From assembly GCA_036346405.1 (NCBI GenBank), contig CM070554.1, positions 46,833,058 through 46,897,057 of the forward strand: a DNA stretch of 64,000 nt, in the 5' to 3' direction. The position numbers were made by a program, and so were the translations under genes. Numbering within the stretch: the stretch's first letter is position 1; each line of letters opens with the position of its first letter. Under the pieces are notes generated by a model, which was not told the origin of the DNA, made no database searches, and saw only the letters and a program-made list of their open reading frames with translations. The stretch comes from Phyllostachys edulis (taxonomy: Eukaryota > Streptophyta > Magnoliopsida > Poales > Poaceae). Shown here piece by piece: positions 12,795-24,528 of the stretch.

Positions 12795-15275
12795 TGTAAT
12801 ATCCGATGATTCAATAGTGTATACAATAAAGTTTAGAGAATGAATTAAAGAAAAAAATTCAGAAACTCTTGGGAGTTTTGGATCGTGGGCTTCGGCCGAG
12901 GCAATCTAGCCATAGTGGGCCGGCCCATTAGTGGTCCAGGGGGGCGCCACTTCCCCAACCCTTGCCACCCCTCCCTCCACCTCTTTGGCCACCCCTCTCC
13001 TCCTCCCTCACCCCCCTTGGCCGCCACCCCTCCCCCACCATTCCCCTTTGGCTGCCACACCATCTCCTCTCCCAACCGAGCTCCCTCGCTGCCATCTCCG
13101 GTGCTGTCAACCCTGCAGTTGGCAGGCCATAAGGAAGAGGAAGGAGAGGGAAGAAGGAAGGGGAAGAAGAAGGGAGGTCTTCATGAGGGATCCAGCGAGG
13201 TCCAGTGAAGGATTTGTGGGTAAACCCCTGTTCCCCATTAGTTTTTGTAGATCGTTCATGTGTGATTTGTCTCCGATTGTCAGATTATTCTCCTGCTGTG
13301 TAGACCGGTTGAATCTGTCTATCGGTTGACGTGCAGTTTGGAGTTAGATCCGTGCAGATTCAGGGATTAGTGTCTCCTAGAGATAGATGGTAATTTTCGT
13401 TACCTTTCCAGAAAGTGCTAATTCATAATTTTTGGATAAACGTTTAATTAGTTATGAATTTCGCAAGATATGGTGCTAAATCAGTCTCACGACTTGTGCA
13501 GCGAACATAGATCTGTAAATTTGATATGAGAGATAGCCGAATCAGGTCAGTTGGTCTCCTTGAGATTTGTAGGTACTTTCATTATGTTTTCAGAAAGTTA
13601 AATTTCATAATTTTTAGATTTCTAGATCAAAAGATATGAATTTTGGAAGCTAAGGCTGTAATCTGTCTCTCTATTGTGGACAGAAGAGTTTTACTTGACT
13701 ATTTGCAACCTTCGTTGCATAGCAGATATATTTGAGATAATTTTATTGAGATAGCTGGTTTCCTTTAGTTTCTAGAAAGTTTTAGAACAATGTGTTTGGT
13801 TGAGCCAAACAAAAGTTATGAAATTCACAAGTTAGTAATACCAGAGATGACAGATCGGTCTTCAGGATTAAAAATAAAGGCTTAGATGAACTAGTCTGAT
13901 CTTTCGATCACCTGAGAAGTTGCAGCTAGGCTTGTGTACGTTCTAGTAAAATTAGATTCATGGATTTTGGAGTTTTGACTCAAAAGTTATGAATTTTTCC
14001 TTAACAGCTGTTCGTTTGGACAGACTTGAAAATTTGAGAGTATTTTGATTAAATGTTCGGATTGCGAATAGGGACACTTGTTCTCTTTTTGTTTCATTGC
14101 TTTGTTGTACACTTTTGGTTGGTGTACTTAGTATATTATTTTACGGCTGCCAGGTGGTGGTGAACCCCGGGGCTAGAGCTTCCTATCGTTGTCTTCCGTA
14201 TCACGGTTGAGGCAAGTATCATGTTTGTAGCACAATTATGATTGGTTGATGTGATTGCTTGCGTTTACTCGTGTTAGTCATACATGGATGATAGTGTGAT
14301 GAATATGAATAGAATTTGGTGAATGCATGTTTATGGCTAAAGCTTTCCTATGTATGTTGTTAATGCCTTACATGCTATGTGAGATCTGAAGTTGTAGTAT
14401 GTACTTGTTTCATATGTATGAAAGATAGGGTCATAGTACATACGCATACTGAAAGCATACCTGAGACTTGGTCACGTGGTCACCAAGTATATATAGTTGA
14501 GGTCCCCGTCATGTAAATGACGGGCTTGTGGTCCCCACATTCGTGGAATGTGGGCACTAAGGAGAGGTCCCCATCATGAAGATGATGGGCAATGGTCTCT
14601 ATACTCATGGAGTATAGGCTCTTGGTCCCTGTGCCAGAGGGCACAGGCAAGGGTATACATCGACGGTTGTATACCCCGCATTACCGGTAAAATGCGAAAA
14701 GAGATAAAGATTAAAAGATGCATTGCATGTTCATATTACATAAGTATGGGAGTTATTTTTTAGTGTAATGCTTCTTTTGACATGTTGATGCCATATCTGT
14801 CTGTTTAATGCTTCTTTTATAGATACTTGCTGAGTCTTTAGACTCACCCTTGCTTTGTTGTGTTTTTAGGTACCCCAAGCAAGGACGGCATACATGGGAG
14901 GGAGTAGTTTTGTTGGAATGCACTCACTACCTTTCATCCTAAAGAAAGAATAGCATTTAGTTCATACTCTATAAATAAGCAAACCGATTGAGATTCATTC
15001 ATAGCTTTGGTTGAATGCTTTGGCTTATTTGTAATAATGAGATTAGCGAATTTGGATTATGCTTATTATTACTTTATCGGAATAGACTATCTTGCATGCT
15101 TGGATAAATTTGGAAATTGAATTATTGTTAATGTTATATTTAATTGCTGAAACCTCGGTATAGTTAACTATACAAAGAAGGTTCTGCTGAAAATTTTGGT
15201 AAATGGTCTTAGTTTAGTTTTGTTTAATTTAATTTTAGTAGCATTCCAGGCTCAATGTTGAGCTGGGGTGTTACA
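12795..15275 (+). repeat. Chromovirus LTR 2 (full-length form)
   Basis: A 2481-bp LTR beginning TGTAATATCC and ending GGGGTGTTACA. It is the same family as LTR1, S3 and S4. It contains a GC-rich block at about 12920-13200, whose open frames are not credible genes, and a stem-loop array at 14468-14696. The flanking CATGC (15276-15280) would be one target-site copy. Its partner on the left is not visible because the left end of the tandem complex is lost. Confidence 0.85.
14468..14696 (+). repeat. Array of seven to eight consecutive stem-loops in LTR2
   Basis: Successive inverted repeats with different stems sit side by side. Examples are CCCGTCAT/ATGACGGG (14505-14524), CCCACATTC/GAATGTGGG (14534-14554), CCCATCAT/ATGATGGG (14570-14589), CTATACTC/GAGTATAG (14599-14617), CCTGTGCC/GGCACAGG (14628-14647), GGTATACA/TGTATACC (14652-14675) and CGCATT/AATGCG (14677-14696). 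Most units start GGTCCC and end GGGC, with a period of about 28-36 bp. Orthologous arrays occur in S3 and S4. Confidence 0.85.
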
Positions 15276-16413
15276 CATGCATCTTCCTCCACAGAACCAT
15301 GCCAATGCTGGCTGCGATGGCCACATGGTTGTGAGCTCGCACCAGCGCAACAAGCCCTGCCCACTATTTTGGCTGCCTGCCCGCGGATTCGCCCAGAGTC
15401 TCGCCCACGCGGCCGCATTCCCCCGCATGCACGCCACAAAGCCTGCACCCGTCGCATTTGCCCGAGCGTCACCCATGCTGCTGTCGTGTCTTGCAGTTAA
15501 TGCCATCGCTGCCACCATCGAGTCCTCCACCCATTCCGCCTATTTAAGGGTGGCATTGAGCTCGCCTGACCTCCCTTTGCCCCGGCCTCCTCTCCATCCC
15601 TCCCCATCTCTTCTCCAGAGCTCGAACTGAGCTCAAAAACTGAAGGCCATGGCAGCGCCGCTAGGGCTATCTCGCCATTTCAGCCACCTCAATGAACCCC
15701 GACCGCGGCTAATGACAGTAGGAAGGCCTAGTTAACTAACACTCTTACTCAGAATGTTTCCTCTAATAGGATGAATGGACAAATAAAGTATCAAGATGAA
15801 AACTTGAAATGTCAGTAGGCTAATGACAGTTCAAATACAAGTAAATGGAAAAGCTTTATTAGATTAAATAGTCATTAGAGTTTGATCCTAAAAGAGCACA
15901 CTAATATGGAAAACGGGTTTTGAGAAAGGTTATTAACAAATAATAAGTAGACCATTATGTAGATAAAAGATTGGTTGATGAACTAAATAATCTAGAGGGT
16001 ACTTTAATTAGGCAAGTTCTTAATAAGATGGATGAACAGTAGGAAAATCTTGAAGAGATCAGTAAGATAGTGTCTTGGCAAATGCCAAAGTAGTGGATTA
16101 GAGAATATAACAATTTATTAACCAATGGCTCTTAATCTAAAAGAGTAAAACTAATTAGAAGTCAAGATTTGGAATATGGTTGTCTAAATCATAGCAAACC
16201 CTAGGCCAGGGTTATGATAATAGAAATAGTGGCACTAGGTCAATGAGATAGATAATACAAATTGGCAAAGCAATTAGGGATTAAGAATCATTAGTATATA
16301 CATAGAATAAAATTCATAACTAATTCAAATTAACTCCAAATTGAGTGAAACCAATTTTGTTGGTTTCCATTTTTAATGTGCTTTAGCTTAGAATAGGTTT
16401 GAAACATGTTACT
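15276..16413 (+). mobile_element. G0 gypsy 5' LTR, first segment, plus unassigned AT-rich DNA
   Basis: 15281-15715 is clearly homologous to 34615-34999 plus the continuation at 57818. The shared stretch includes the promoter-like TATTTAAGG at 15541. From about 15716 (AATGACAGTAGG) to 16413 the sequence is AT-rich and does not match the 3' LTR at the equivalent place, so it may be a further insertion or a rearranged part. I see no gene in it. The segment is interrupted by the Tat element inserted after 16413. Confidence 0.55.
15541..15549 (+). promoter_or_regulatory. TATA-like box of the G0 LTR
   Basis: TATTTAAGG lies in a conserved LTR context, and the same word sits at 34880-34888 in the other G0 LTR. 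The downstream CT-rich leader (CTCTCCATCCCTCCCC) fits an LTR transcription start region. Confidence 0.4.
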
Positions 16414-16530
16414 TGATGAGGATATAATAATCATCATTTAATTATTTATCTGTAAATCATATTATGGATAATAATGATGTCATATGGTTGTTAAGTATAC
16501 CCCTTAATATTCATAAGGGAAAAGCTGGAG

Positions 16531-16704
16531 GTCGTAAGTCCTTCTACGACTACCCCATAGTCGTAAGTCCTTCTATGACTACCCCATAGTCGTAAGTCCT
16601 TCTACGACTATGTCTTGATTGTAAGCTCTTCTACGATCAGTTTATGGTCGTAAGCTATTCTACGACCACCACCTAGTCGTAAGCTCTTCTACGACCAGTC
16701 TCTA
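16531..16704 (+). repeat. Six tandem 29-bp stem-loop units in Tat 5' LTR
   Basis: Units begin at 16531, 16560, 16589, 16618, 16647 and 16676, exactly 29 bp apart. The core is GTCGTAAG-N4-TCTACGAC, so each unit holds a 6-bp inverted repeat GTCGTA/TACGAC with an 8-bp loop. One arm is mutated in unit 2, and unit 4 is ATTGTA/TACGAT. The array is repeated in the 3' LTR at 28251-28424. Confidence 0.9.
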
Positions 16705-16953
16705 GTCGATGTGGCTTACAGACATGTGGGCCTAATCGACCAGGGAATCTTCTGTACCATATTTAAAGATATGGGCAGTAAACTACGTTGTTATTCTCTG
16801 GAATAATGGCATGATTTAACTCCCTGTCATGGTGATAACTGCCTCGCAAAATGGGAACGTTACTACTCCCATAATAATCTCCAGTAACGGCTCCATAATC
16901 TGGAACATTAAGGCGCCCTTTGGACTGGAAGAACAGCAGCACACTCCGAGTAC

Positions 16954-16960
16954 TATAAAA
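16954..16960 (+). promoter_or_regulatory. TATA box of Tat LTR promoter
   Basis: TATAAAA in the context GAGTACTATAAAAAG. The same box is kept in the 3' LTR at 28674-28680. It should drive the genomic RNA of the element from a start about 30 bp downstream. Confidence 0.65.
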
Positions 16961-17208
16961 AGCAGAATCATCAGAAGGATCGGGGGAAGGAAAATCAAGA
17001 GCACAAGGCGCATCTTTCTAGTCTTTCTCTTGATATTGTAATCTAGCATACTCAATACATACACACAGGAGTAGGGTTGTTATTCTCTCAGGAGAAGGCC
17101 CGAACCTGTATAAAAATCCCCGTGTCTCCTTCTCTAAGTGATTTTGAGACTAGGGGAACCCCCGAATCAGACAATCTTTACGTAAGTTCGGTTCTAAAAC
17201 ACCGACAG

Positions 17209-17226
17209 TTGGCGCTGACCGTGGGG
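17209..17226 (+). other. Primer-binding site of Tat element
   Basis: TTGGCGCTGACCGTGGGG starts two bases after the 5' LTR end, in the usual place for the tRNA primer of minus-strand DNA synthesis. The identity of the tRNA was not determined. Confidence 0.7.
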
Positions 17227-17274
17227 ATCTTCGAGTCATCAGCTTTTCTTTGTTTTTCCAACTCTCATGCTCTC

Positions 17275-20208
17275 ATGGCAGGAGAATGGAACGAGGAGAA
17301 CTGGTTCGACTTGGCCGATTACGCAGATATCGACATGGATGCCGGTTTCAACTACGAGCCAAGTACTGCATCATTCGATGGTGATGTCACCCCCAGAGAT
17401 CATTTTCCAGGAGACTCTACCATCGATGGAGTTGAGGAGGGATCTTTATCCCCCACAACGATACGTCCAGATGAGGAACCAGATTCCTCAAAGGGCAAGG
17501 GTCCATTCGACCACAACAAGGGCTGTCCTAAGGCAGGCTCAGAGCATGGCGAGGGTTCTCTCTCCAAATGTTCAAGTCCATCTAAGGTAGTCCGACCTGG
17601 CACGACAAGTCTTGGAAGTCATAATCCCGGATATTCATCAGCATCTGGTGGTCCTCTCTCTTCGGTTAACCCAGCCAAGGATGTGATCAAACATGCTTCT
17701 CTTGTGAGTTCGACCATCCCAATGCAGGGCTCACCTACGCACGGAGACGGCTATAACCCAGAATTCCACTTCTTGGAGGGGTTTACTCCAAGTCGCCAGA
17801 TGGTGTCATTCGACTACTCCTCAAGCGAGGAGGCCTCAAGCGCAAGTGGAGGTCATCAACGGGAGGTCTTCGTCCTTCCCTCAGGTAGCAATAACTCTCC
17901 TAGAGGCAGGACTGAGGACGCTGCCCGACGATCATACCCTACGACCGCTCGTGGCAATGGCGAGGACACCTCTGGCGATGAGCAGAGTCAACACTCTGAT
18001 GAACATGCGGGAAATCCTCGAGATCATCGCACTTCATTGAGGAAAGCTCAAGGATCAGGTATGGACGATTCTGAAACAACCTGACGGAGACGAATTGCAG
18101 CTCAGAGAAATTTGCTTGGGCGTGTTCAATACCAGTCGGAAGAAGTTCAAGAACTCCAACATATCAATGATCCGCTTGAGAACCCATCTCGAGAACTTGC
18201 CCGAGCGCCTGGTTACGACCTCTTCGCCGAAGAGATCGCACGAAGGCTGCAAAGTACGATGAGCAAACTCGAGCATCCTCACCGGCATCATTCTGGAAGT
18301 CATAGCAGTACGGCCCCGACAGCCTCCAGTCGTTCGAATAACTCACCGCATGGATATCGCCGCAAGTTGCATCGTTCCCCAAACCGAAAAAGGGTTCCAC
18401 GAACGCCTGATGGTCAAAAAGCTCCCAGGAGAGGCGATCATTCGCCAATCCGACCCAGAGGTCTGCAACAGCAGACAAAATACGAGTATTACCCATGTAG
18501 GATCGAGACTTATCATAAGTCAGATTCACCCATTGCTGGGTATCGTCATGAACGATCGCCCGGCGACATCAACCCCTCTTTCTTGTGAAGAAGGCGTTAT
18601 GATGTGATTACCGAATGCCGAGCATTCTCGCCTGACCTCCGAGCAGTTCACTGGTCGCCGCGGTTTCGACCAGGGAACATGGAGAAGTTTGATGGGTCTC
18701 AAAATCCCATCGAGTTTCTTTAGATCTACACGACCGTTGTCCGAGTAGCAGGATGAGGGGAGCGCGTCATGGCGAATTACCTTCCAATTGTGCTTGAAGG
18801 GTCTGCTCGATCATAGTTGTTAAACCAACCGCTTGAGTCGATCTACTCGTGGCAACACCTCTACGACCTTCTACTAGCCAATTTCCAGGGCACCTGTCAT
18901 CACCCCGGGAAGGAGGACGACCTGCACAGGATAAGACAAAACGACCATCAGACATTACGCCAATTTATCAGGCGTTTCAGTCAGGTTCGCAATTCAATTC
19001 CTAAGGTTTCTGACTCATCTGTTATCATAGCCTTCAAGCAGGGAGTCCGCAACAGAAGAATCACAGAAGATATCGCTTTGAATCCTCCGCCATCACCTTC
19101 GAACTCTTCGAGATGGTCGATCGATACGCGATCATCAAGAAGCGATGAGTGGACCAAAATCATTGATCGAGATGACAAGCATCCTCAAGAGGCCAGCGAA
19201 AGTAGCAAAAAGAAGGACAAAAAGGCCAAGAAATCCAAGAACAAGGCGAAGGGCCAAAAGCCTCAAGCCAACGGTTCTAAGGAGGTCCTGGCCGTAAGCA
19301 ATAAGGAACCACGAAGTTCCAAACCATACTGTGATCGAGGGAAAGGTAAGCACCCTGAATGGAAGAATGATAAGCCTAGGTGGTGCCCTTTCCATAAAAA
19401 GGAAGGACATGACATTCGCAACTACCGAGTTTTCCAACGAAAACTCGAGGACTACTATAATGGTAAAGGACCACTTCCTACCCTCGAAGAGGTAGGGCAA
19501 GCTAGTGGTCGTACACAGTTGGACGACAACGAGGAGATGCCGTTTCAAGATCCTAAGCACACCATCGACCATATCTTTGGGGGATCATCGGCATACGAGT
19601 CAAAGCGACAGCTTAAGGTGGTCGAATGCGAGGTAAACACGATTGACCCTCCTCTTGTCAATAAAATACCGAAGTGGTCGGAAGTCACCATCTCTTTTGA
19701 GAAGGTTGACTGCCCGATCCCTTCCACTCGACTAGGTCCCTTTCCGATCGTGGTCGAACCCACCATCAACAACTGTCGAGTAAATCGAGTATTGATTGAT
19801 GGTGGTAGCTCGTTAAACATTCTGTTTACGAGTACCCTAGATGAGATGCAAGTACCCAGGACCAAGGTAACACTGGTACGATACTCTTTTCATGGTATCG
19901 TATCAGGGTCTTCGACCAAACCCATTGGTCAAGTTTCTCTTCCTTTAACATTTGGTTCACCAAGTAATTTCAGAATGGAGAAGATCTCCTTTGATGTCGT
20001 CGATTTCGATATGGCATATAACGCCATACTCGGACGACCAGCTTTGGCAAAATTCTTAATGGCAACTCATTATGGGTATCAATGTCTTAAAATGCCAGGT
20101 CCCAAAGGAGTAATCACAATTCACTGTGATAAGAAGATGGCGCATATGTGTGACCGTCGATCCCTCGAGATGGTTGGTCAAATGCTAACTCAGGAAGAAA
20201 AAGGGTAG
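17275..20208 (+). pseudogene. gag: Tat gag and protease region, interrupted by stops
   Basis: The probable start is the ATG at 17275, 67 bp after the 5' LTR (MAGEWNEENWFDL). The acidic and serine-rich N-terminus is followed at about 18630-19080 by the retrotransposon Gag core (PRFRPGNMEKFDGS, then SIYSWQHLYDLLLANFQGT). A degenerate zinc-knuckle-like stretch (CPFHKKEGHDIRNY) lies near 19384. The aspartic protease motif (VLIDGGSSLNILF) lies near 19789. One frame is kept, with stops at 18082 (TGA), 18586 (TGA), 18721 (TAG), 18754 (TGA), 18814 (TAG) and 20206 (TAG). Between about 19085 and 19140 the conserved reading moves temporarily to another frame. The product would form the virus-like particle and process it. 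This copy cannot make it. Confidence 0.9.
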
Positions 20209-23200
20209 CCTTCGACCAAGCAGTCGAAGCCTAAAGCTGCACCTAAGCCGAATGACCAAGTCAGAGAGGTTCTCCTGGATCTGGAGGAGCCCTCAAAGAC
20301 TGTTCGCATTGGGGATAGTTATAACCCCAAGTAGGAAGACACTCTCATTACTTTTCTCTGGGCAAATGCAGATGTCTTCGCTTGGCAAGCATCCGACATG
20401 CCCGGAGTACCCAAGGAAGTAATCGAGCACAGGCTAGCTCTACGGCCTGACAAAGTACCCGTAAAACAAAAATTACGGAGATTTACCCCTGATCGACGAG
20501 ATGCAATAAGGTCAGAATTGGAAAAGCTACTTAAAGCAGGCTTTATAAGAAAAGTCGACCACCCAGAGTGGTTGGCCAACCCTGTAATGGTTAGGAAGTC
20601 TAACAGCAAGTGGCAAATGTGTGTAGACTTCACTAACCTTAATAAAGCTTGTCCAAAAGATGATTTCCCTTTACCTCGTATCGATCAGTTGGTTGACTCT
20701 ACTGCTGGTTGTGAAACATTAAGTTTTCTAGATGCATATTCTAGCTACCATCAGATTAATATGTGTCTAGAAGATGAAGAAAAGACCGCATTTATTACTC
20801 TATTTGGTACATTTTGTTATATCAAAATACCATTTGGTCTGAAAAATGCTGGCGCTTCTTTTCAACGCTAGATGCAATCGACTTTTTCACATCAGCTAGA
20901 CCGAAATTTGGAAGCCTATGTTGACGATCTAGTCATAAAAAGCATCAAACGGCTTAATCATGTTTCAAACTTGCAGGAGATATTCGACAACCTCATAAAA
21001 CACCGCCTGAAACTCAATCCTGAGAAGTGAGTGTTTGGAGTCTCTTCGGGAAAATTGCTTGGATTCCTGGTCTCTATACGAGGGATCGAAGCAAACCCCG
21101 AAAAGATAAAGGCCATCGTGCAAATGCGCCCTCCAACCATGAAGAAAGAAGTCCAAAAACTCACAGAGTGTATGGTGGCTTTAAGTCGTTTCATCGCAGA
21201 ACTGGGAGAAAAAGGACTATCTTTCTTCAAACTTCTAAGGAAGCACGAGGGTTTCGAGTGGTCAGAAGAGGAAAACGATGCCTTTGAGGATGTCAAGAGA
21301 TATCTTATGAGTGCTCCTGTTTTGGTTTCCCCGAAACCAGAGGAGACGCTCTTAATGTATCTAGCTGCCATGCCATAGGCAGTGAGCGCAGTACTGGTCG
21401 TAGAGCGTGAAAACATCTAACGACCAGTCTACTACATAAGTGAAGTTTTGCACGGGCCTAAGGAGCGTTACCCTCAGGTCCAAAAACTTCTCTATGCCCT
21501 CCTCTTGTCTTCGAGGAAACTAAGGCATTATTTTCAGGCGCACAAGATAATTGTGTCGTCTGAGTTTTCCTTAGGAGTGATCCTCCAGAATAGGGAAGCA
21601 GCGGGACGTATGTCTAAATGGTCAGTAGAACTTGGGGAGTTCGACCTTCATTTCGTGTCCCAAATGGCTATTAAATCCTAGATCTTGGCAGACTTTGTCG
21701 CCGAATGGATAAATCGTGAACCTGTTCTGGATCCCTAGTAAAATTCCCAAGACCAGTAGACAATGTACTTTGATAGGTCACTTACTTTAAGAGGCTCAAG
21801 GGTTGGAGTTGTCCTGGAATATCCTAATGGAGAGACCTTAAAGTATGTCATTCAATTAAACTTTTAGGCCACTAACAATGTGACAGAATACGAAGGTTTG
21901 CTAGTTGGCATACGAGCTGCAAAAGCGCTTGTGATTCGATGACTACTTATGAGAGGAGAATCTCAACTAGTCGTGAATCAAGTTGGAAACGTGCACCAGT
22001 GCTCTAATCCGACTATGTCTCGGTACTTATTAGAGGTTCGAAAGTTTGAAAAGTATTTTTTTGATTTCGAGGTACAATTCATCCCTCGAAAGGATAATTT
22101 CCTCGCAGACTAGCTTGCTCTAATAGCTTCTTCCCGATCGCAAGTACCAAAAGGAGTATTCCTGGAACAACTCCAGAAGTCGTCTCTGGTTGAAACACCA
22201 AAGACACCTCCTATTAAGATAGCCTCTCTAGAATACGAAGATACCTGGATGCATCCCATCTATGAGTATCTTCAGACGGGTTCCATACCCGACGATGATC
22301 TCGAGGCGGATCGTTTATCTCGAAAGGCCAAAATGTATACTGTGGTCGAAGGAGTCCTCTACAAACGAGGCACTCAAGGGGCACTCATGCGATGCATATC
22401 GTAGAAAGAAGGACTAATCCTCCTTCACGACATACACGGGGGTATCTATGGAACTCATGCTTCTTACAGAACGTTGGTCGGAAAATCCTTTCGACAAGGA
22501 TTTTACTGGCCAACAGCTCTCTACGATGCCAAAGAGTTGGTTAATAAATGTGTACAATGCCAGTTTCATAGCAGGCAAATACACCAACTAGCTCAAGCAT
22601 TTCAAACAATCCCTCTATCTTGGCCTTTTGCGACCTGGGGTCTTGATATCGTAGGACCGTTCCCTCCAGGAGGTTTCGAGTTCCTTTTGTGGCTATTGAT
22701 ACGTTCACAAAATGGATCAAAGCCGAACCTGTAACTGGGATAACAACAGAAGCAGCAAAATGGTTCATGATGAGAAGCGTCATCACTCGATTTGGTGTCC
22801 CAAGTCGAATAATCACAGATAATGGTAAACAATTTTCGAGAGCAAAATTCCAAAAATTTTGCGACGAGTTGGGCACCAAGCTGTGTTACGCCTCTGTTGC
22901 CCATCCCTAAAGCAATGGGGTAGTCGAACGAGCAAATGGCCAAATAATACAGGGAATTAAAACTCAAGTCTTCGACCAGCTTGTTAAGCGCTCGGGGGCT
23001 TGGGTACAAGAATTACCCTCAGTACTATAGGCAGTTCGTACGACTGCTAGTCGGGCTACAGGTGAAACACCTTTTTTTCCTAGTTTTCGGTGCTGAAGCC
23101 ATGCTTCCTCCAGAACTAAAGATCAGGTCAACAAGGGTCGAGAGTTTCAACAACTCAGCTCAAGAACAACTTCGAGCGGATGACATTAACCTGCTCGAAG

Positions 23201-23496
23201 AGAAAAGGAATCAAGCCTTAATCCGTTCAGCTGTTTACCAGCAAGCCCTACGTAAATACTACGATCGTAAGGTCCAACCTCGCAGCCTTGCTATAGGTGA
23301 CTTGGTATCGAGGAAAATTCAATCCCAGTCTAATCGAAACAAACTTTCCTCCAAGTGGGAAGGTCCTTACACAAAGGGTCGGGTTATGCACTGTGTTCGC
23401 AGACGACCGCAATGGAAGACGGCCGAATTCTTTCTAATTCTAGGAACATCGACCAGTTACGCAAATTCTATGTGTAATCAACCAACATTGCAATAA
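20209..23496 (+). pseudogene. pol: Tat pol: reverse transcriptase, RNase H, integrase remnants
   Basis: It continues in the gag frame. The reverse transcriptase spans about 20398-21020, with the catalytic YVDD near 20920. RNase H follows to about 21680 (DFVAEW). A second RNase H-like domain runs from about 21763 (YFDRS) to 22110. The presence of two RNase H domains is a known Tat trait. The integrase zinc region H-x-H...C-x2-C lies near 22428-22560 (CVQCQF). The catalytic core has Asp in GLDIVGPF (about 22640), Asp in ITDNGKQF (about 22815) and Glu in GVVERANG (about 22925). Stops occur at 20332, 20869, 21028, 21376, 21418, 21679 and later sites, with a frameshift near 22685 inside the integrase. 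The catalytic residues themselves are preserved. Confidence 0.92.
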
Positions 23497-24528
23497 AGCA
23501 TCAGGTTCTTTCCATCTTTATTGTCGTACTTTGAGTAGGGTTTTGACATTTTTTTCAACCATACCCTGGTCAAAGGTCCGCCCAAGACCAATTCCTAGTC
23601 GTAAGCTTTTCTACGACATTACACTGGTCGTAAGACATTCTACGACCAGTACCCAGTTCATCTTTACACTGGTCGAAAGGATGGTAACATCACCTAGTCA
23701 AAGCCTTTCCTCTCTGCACGTGGTCCCGCCCACTAGAAGGATCTTCCTAGTGTCGACTCGTTCCTCCCTTTTTGCTGCCAGCACAAAGAGCTTGGGTTTA
23801 AAACATGGTTGAAATAATGTCAAGCCGACTCTTAGTACCTTAGTTTATTTATTCTTTGATTTTTGAAAATAAATTAAGCCGAGTACACTTTTCAAATTTG
23901 CTCGACTACTTTTGGTAAACTCGCTTCGTTTTAACTAGTCAGAGGAAGTTGCAACACCTAGTCGAAGACTTTCCTCTCTGCACGTGGTCCTGCCCACTGG
24001 AAGGAACTTCCTAGCGTCGTTCTATTTCTAACTCTTGCTACCAGAGCGAACCTACTGAGTGCACTGGAAAGAGTTGAACGAATTTTTAAAAGGCACTCTA
24101 GACATTTATCTAACTCAAGTTGACTGTTCTTGGTTTGACTAATCTGGTCAGAGATAGTAACATCACCTAGTCGAAGCATTTCCTCTTTGCATGTGGTCTT
24201 GTCCACTAGAAGGAACTTCCTAGTGTCGACTCGTTCTTACTCTTTCGACCAGTGCATGATAATCGTGATAAAAAAACTACAAGTTAGCTAAACCTCTCTT
24301 TTTAAGAAGACCCATTTTACACTATTTACTTGGTTTATCTAAATAAACCAATCAAATAGTCGGAGACTAGGATAAAGTTATTAACTTGACTTCAATTCTT
24401 AGTCCTGCTCTTTTTTCCATTCATTATCTTATGAGTTACTAACTACTCGACAAGATGATTTTGAGGAAGAAGGGATGACTATATATCAACAACAACAAAA
24501 ACTTGTCTTTACAGGACTCTGGTACAGA
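23497..24528. other. Tat post-pol spacer with stem-loop units and diverged repeats
   Basis: I see no gene here. Two units of the 29-bp stem-loop (GTCGTAAG...CTACGAC) stand at 23598 and 23627. A diverged segment containing CCTAGTCRAAG, TTTCCTCTYTGCA and CACTAGAAGGAACTTCCTAG recurs near 23692, 23968 and 24168, about 200-275 bp apart. It lies between the end of pol and the 3' end of the antisense gene. Confidence 0.6.

Larger units (their letters stand above)
16414..17207 (+). repeat. Tat element 5' LTR
   Basis: 794 bp, starting TGATGAGG and ending ACACCGACA. It carries six tandem 29-bp stem-loop units (16531-16704), a TATA box (TATAAAA, 16954-16960) and a downstream leader. It pairs with 28134-28927. 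Confidence 0.95.

Noticed and set aside
12885..13329. Overlapping open frames in a GC-rich block
   Set aside because: Proline-rich or glycine-rich low-complexity translations on both strands inside an LTR, with related LTR copies showing no conserved frame.
15255..15630. Open frames in 15255-15630 and in the homologous 34539-34957
   Set aside because: The two LTR copies do not preserve one reading frame, and the region holds a TATA-like box and leader.
16531..16704. Regular 29-bp repeats that resemble a CRISPR array
   Set aside because: There are no unique spacers: the units are head-to-tail and near-identical, they are duplicated in both LTRs, and the setting is a plant retrotransposon without cas genes.
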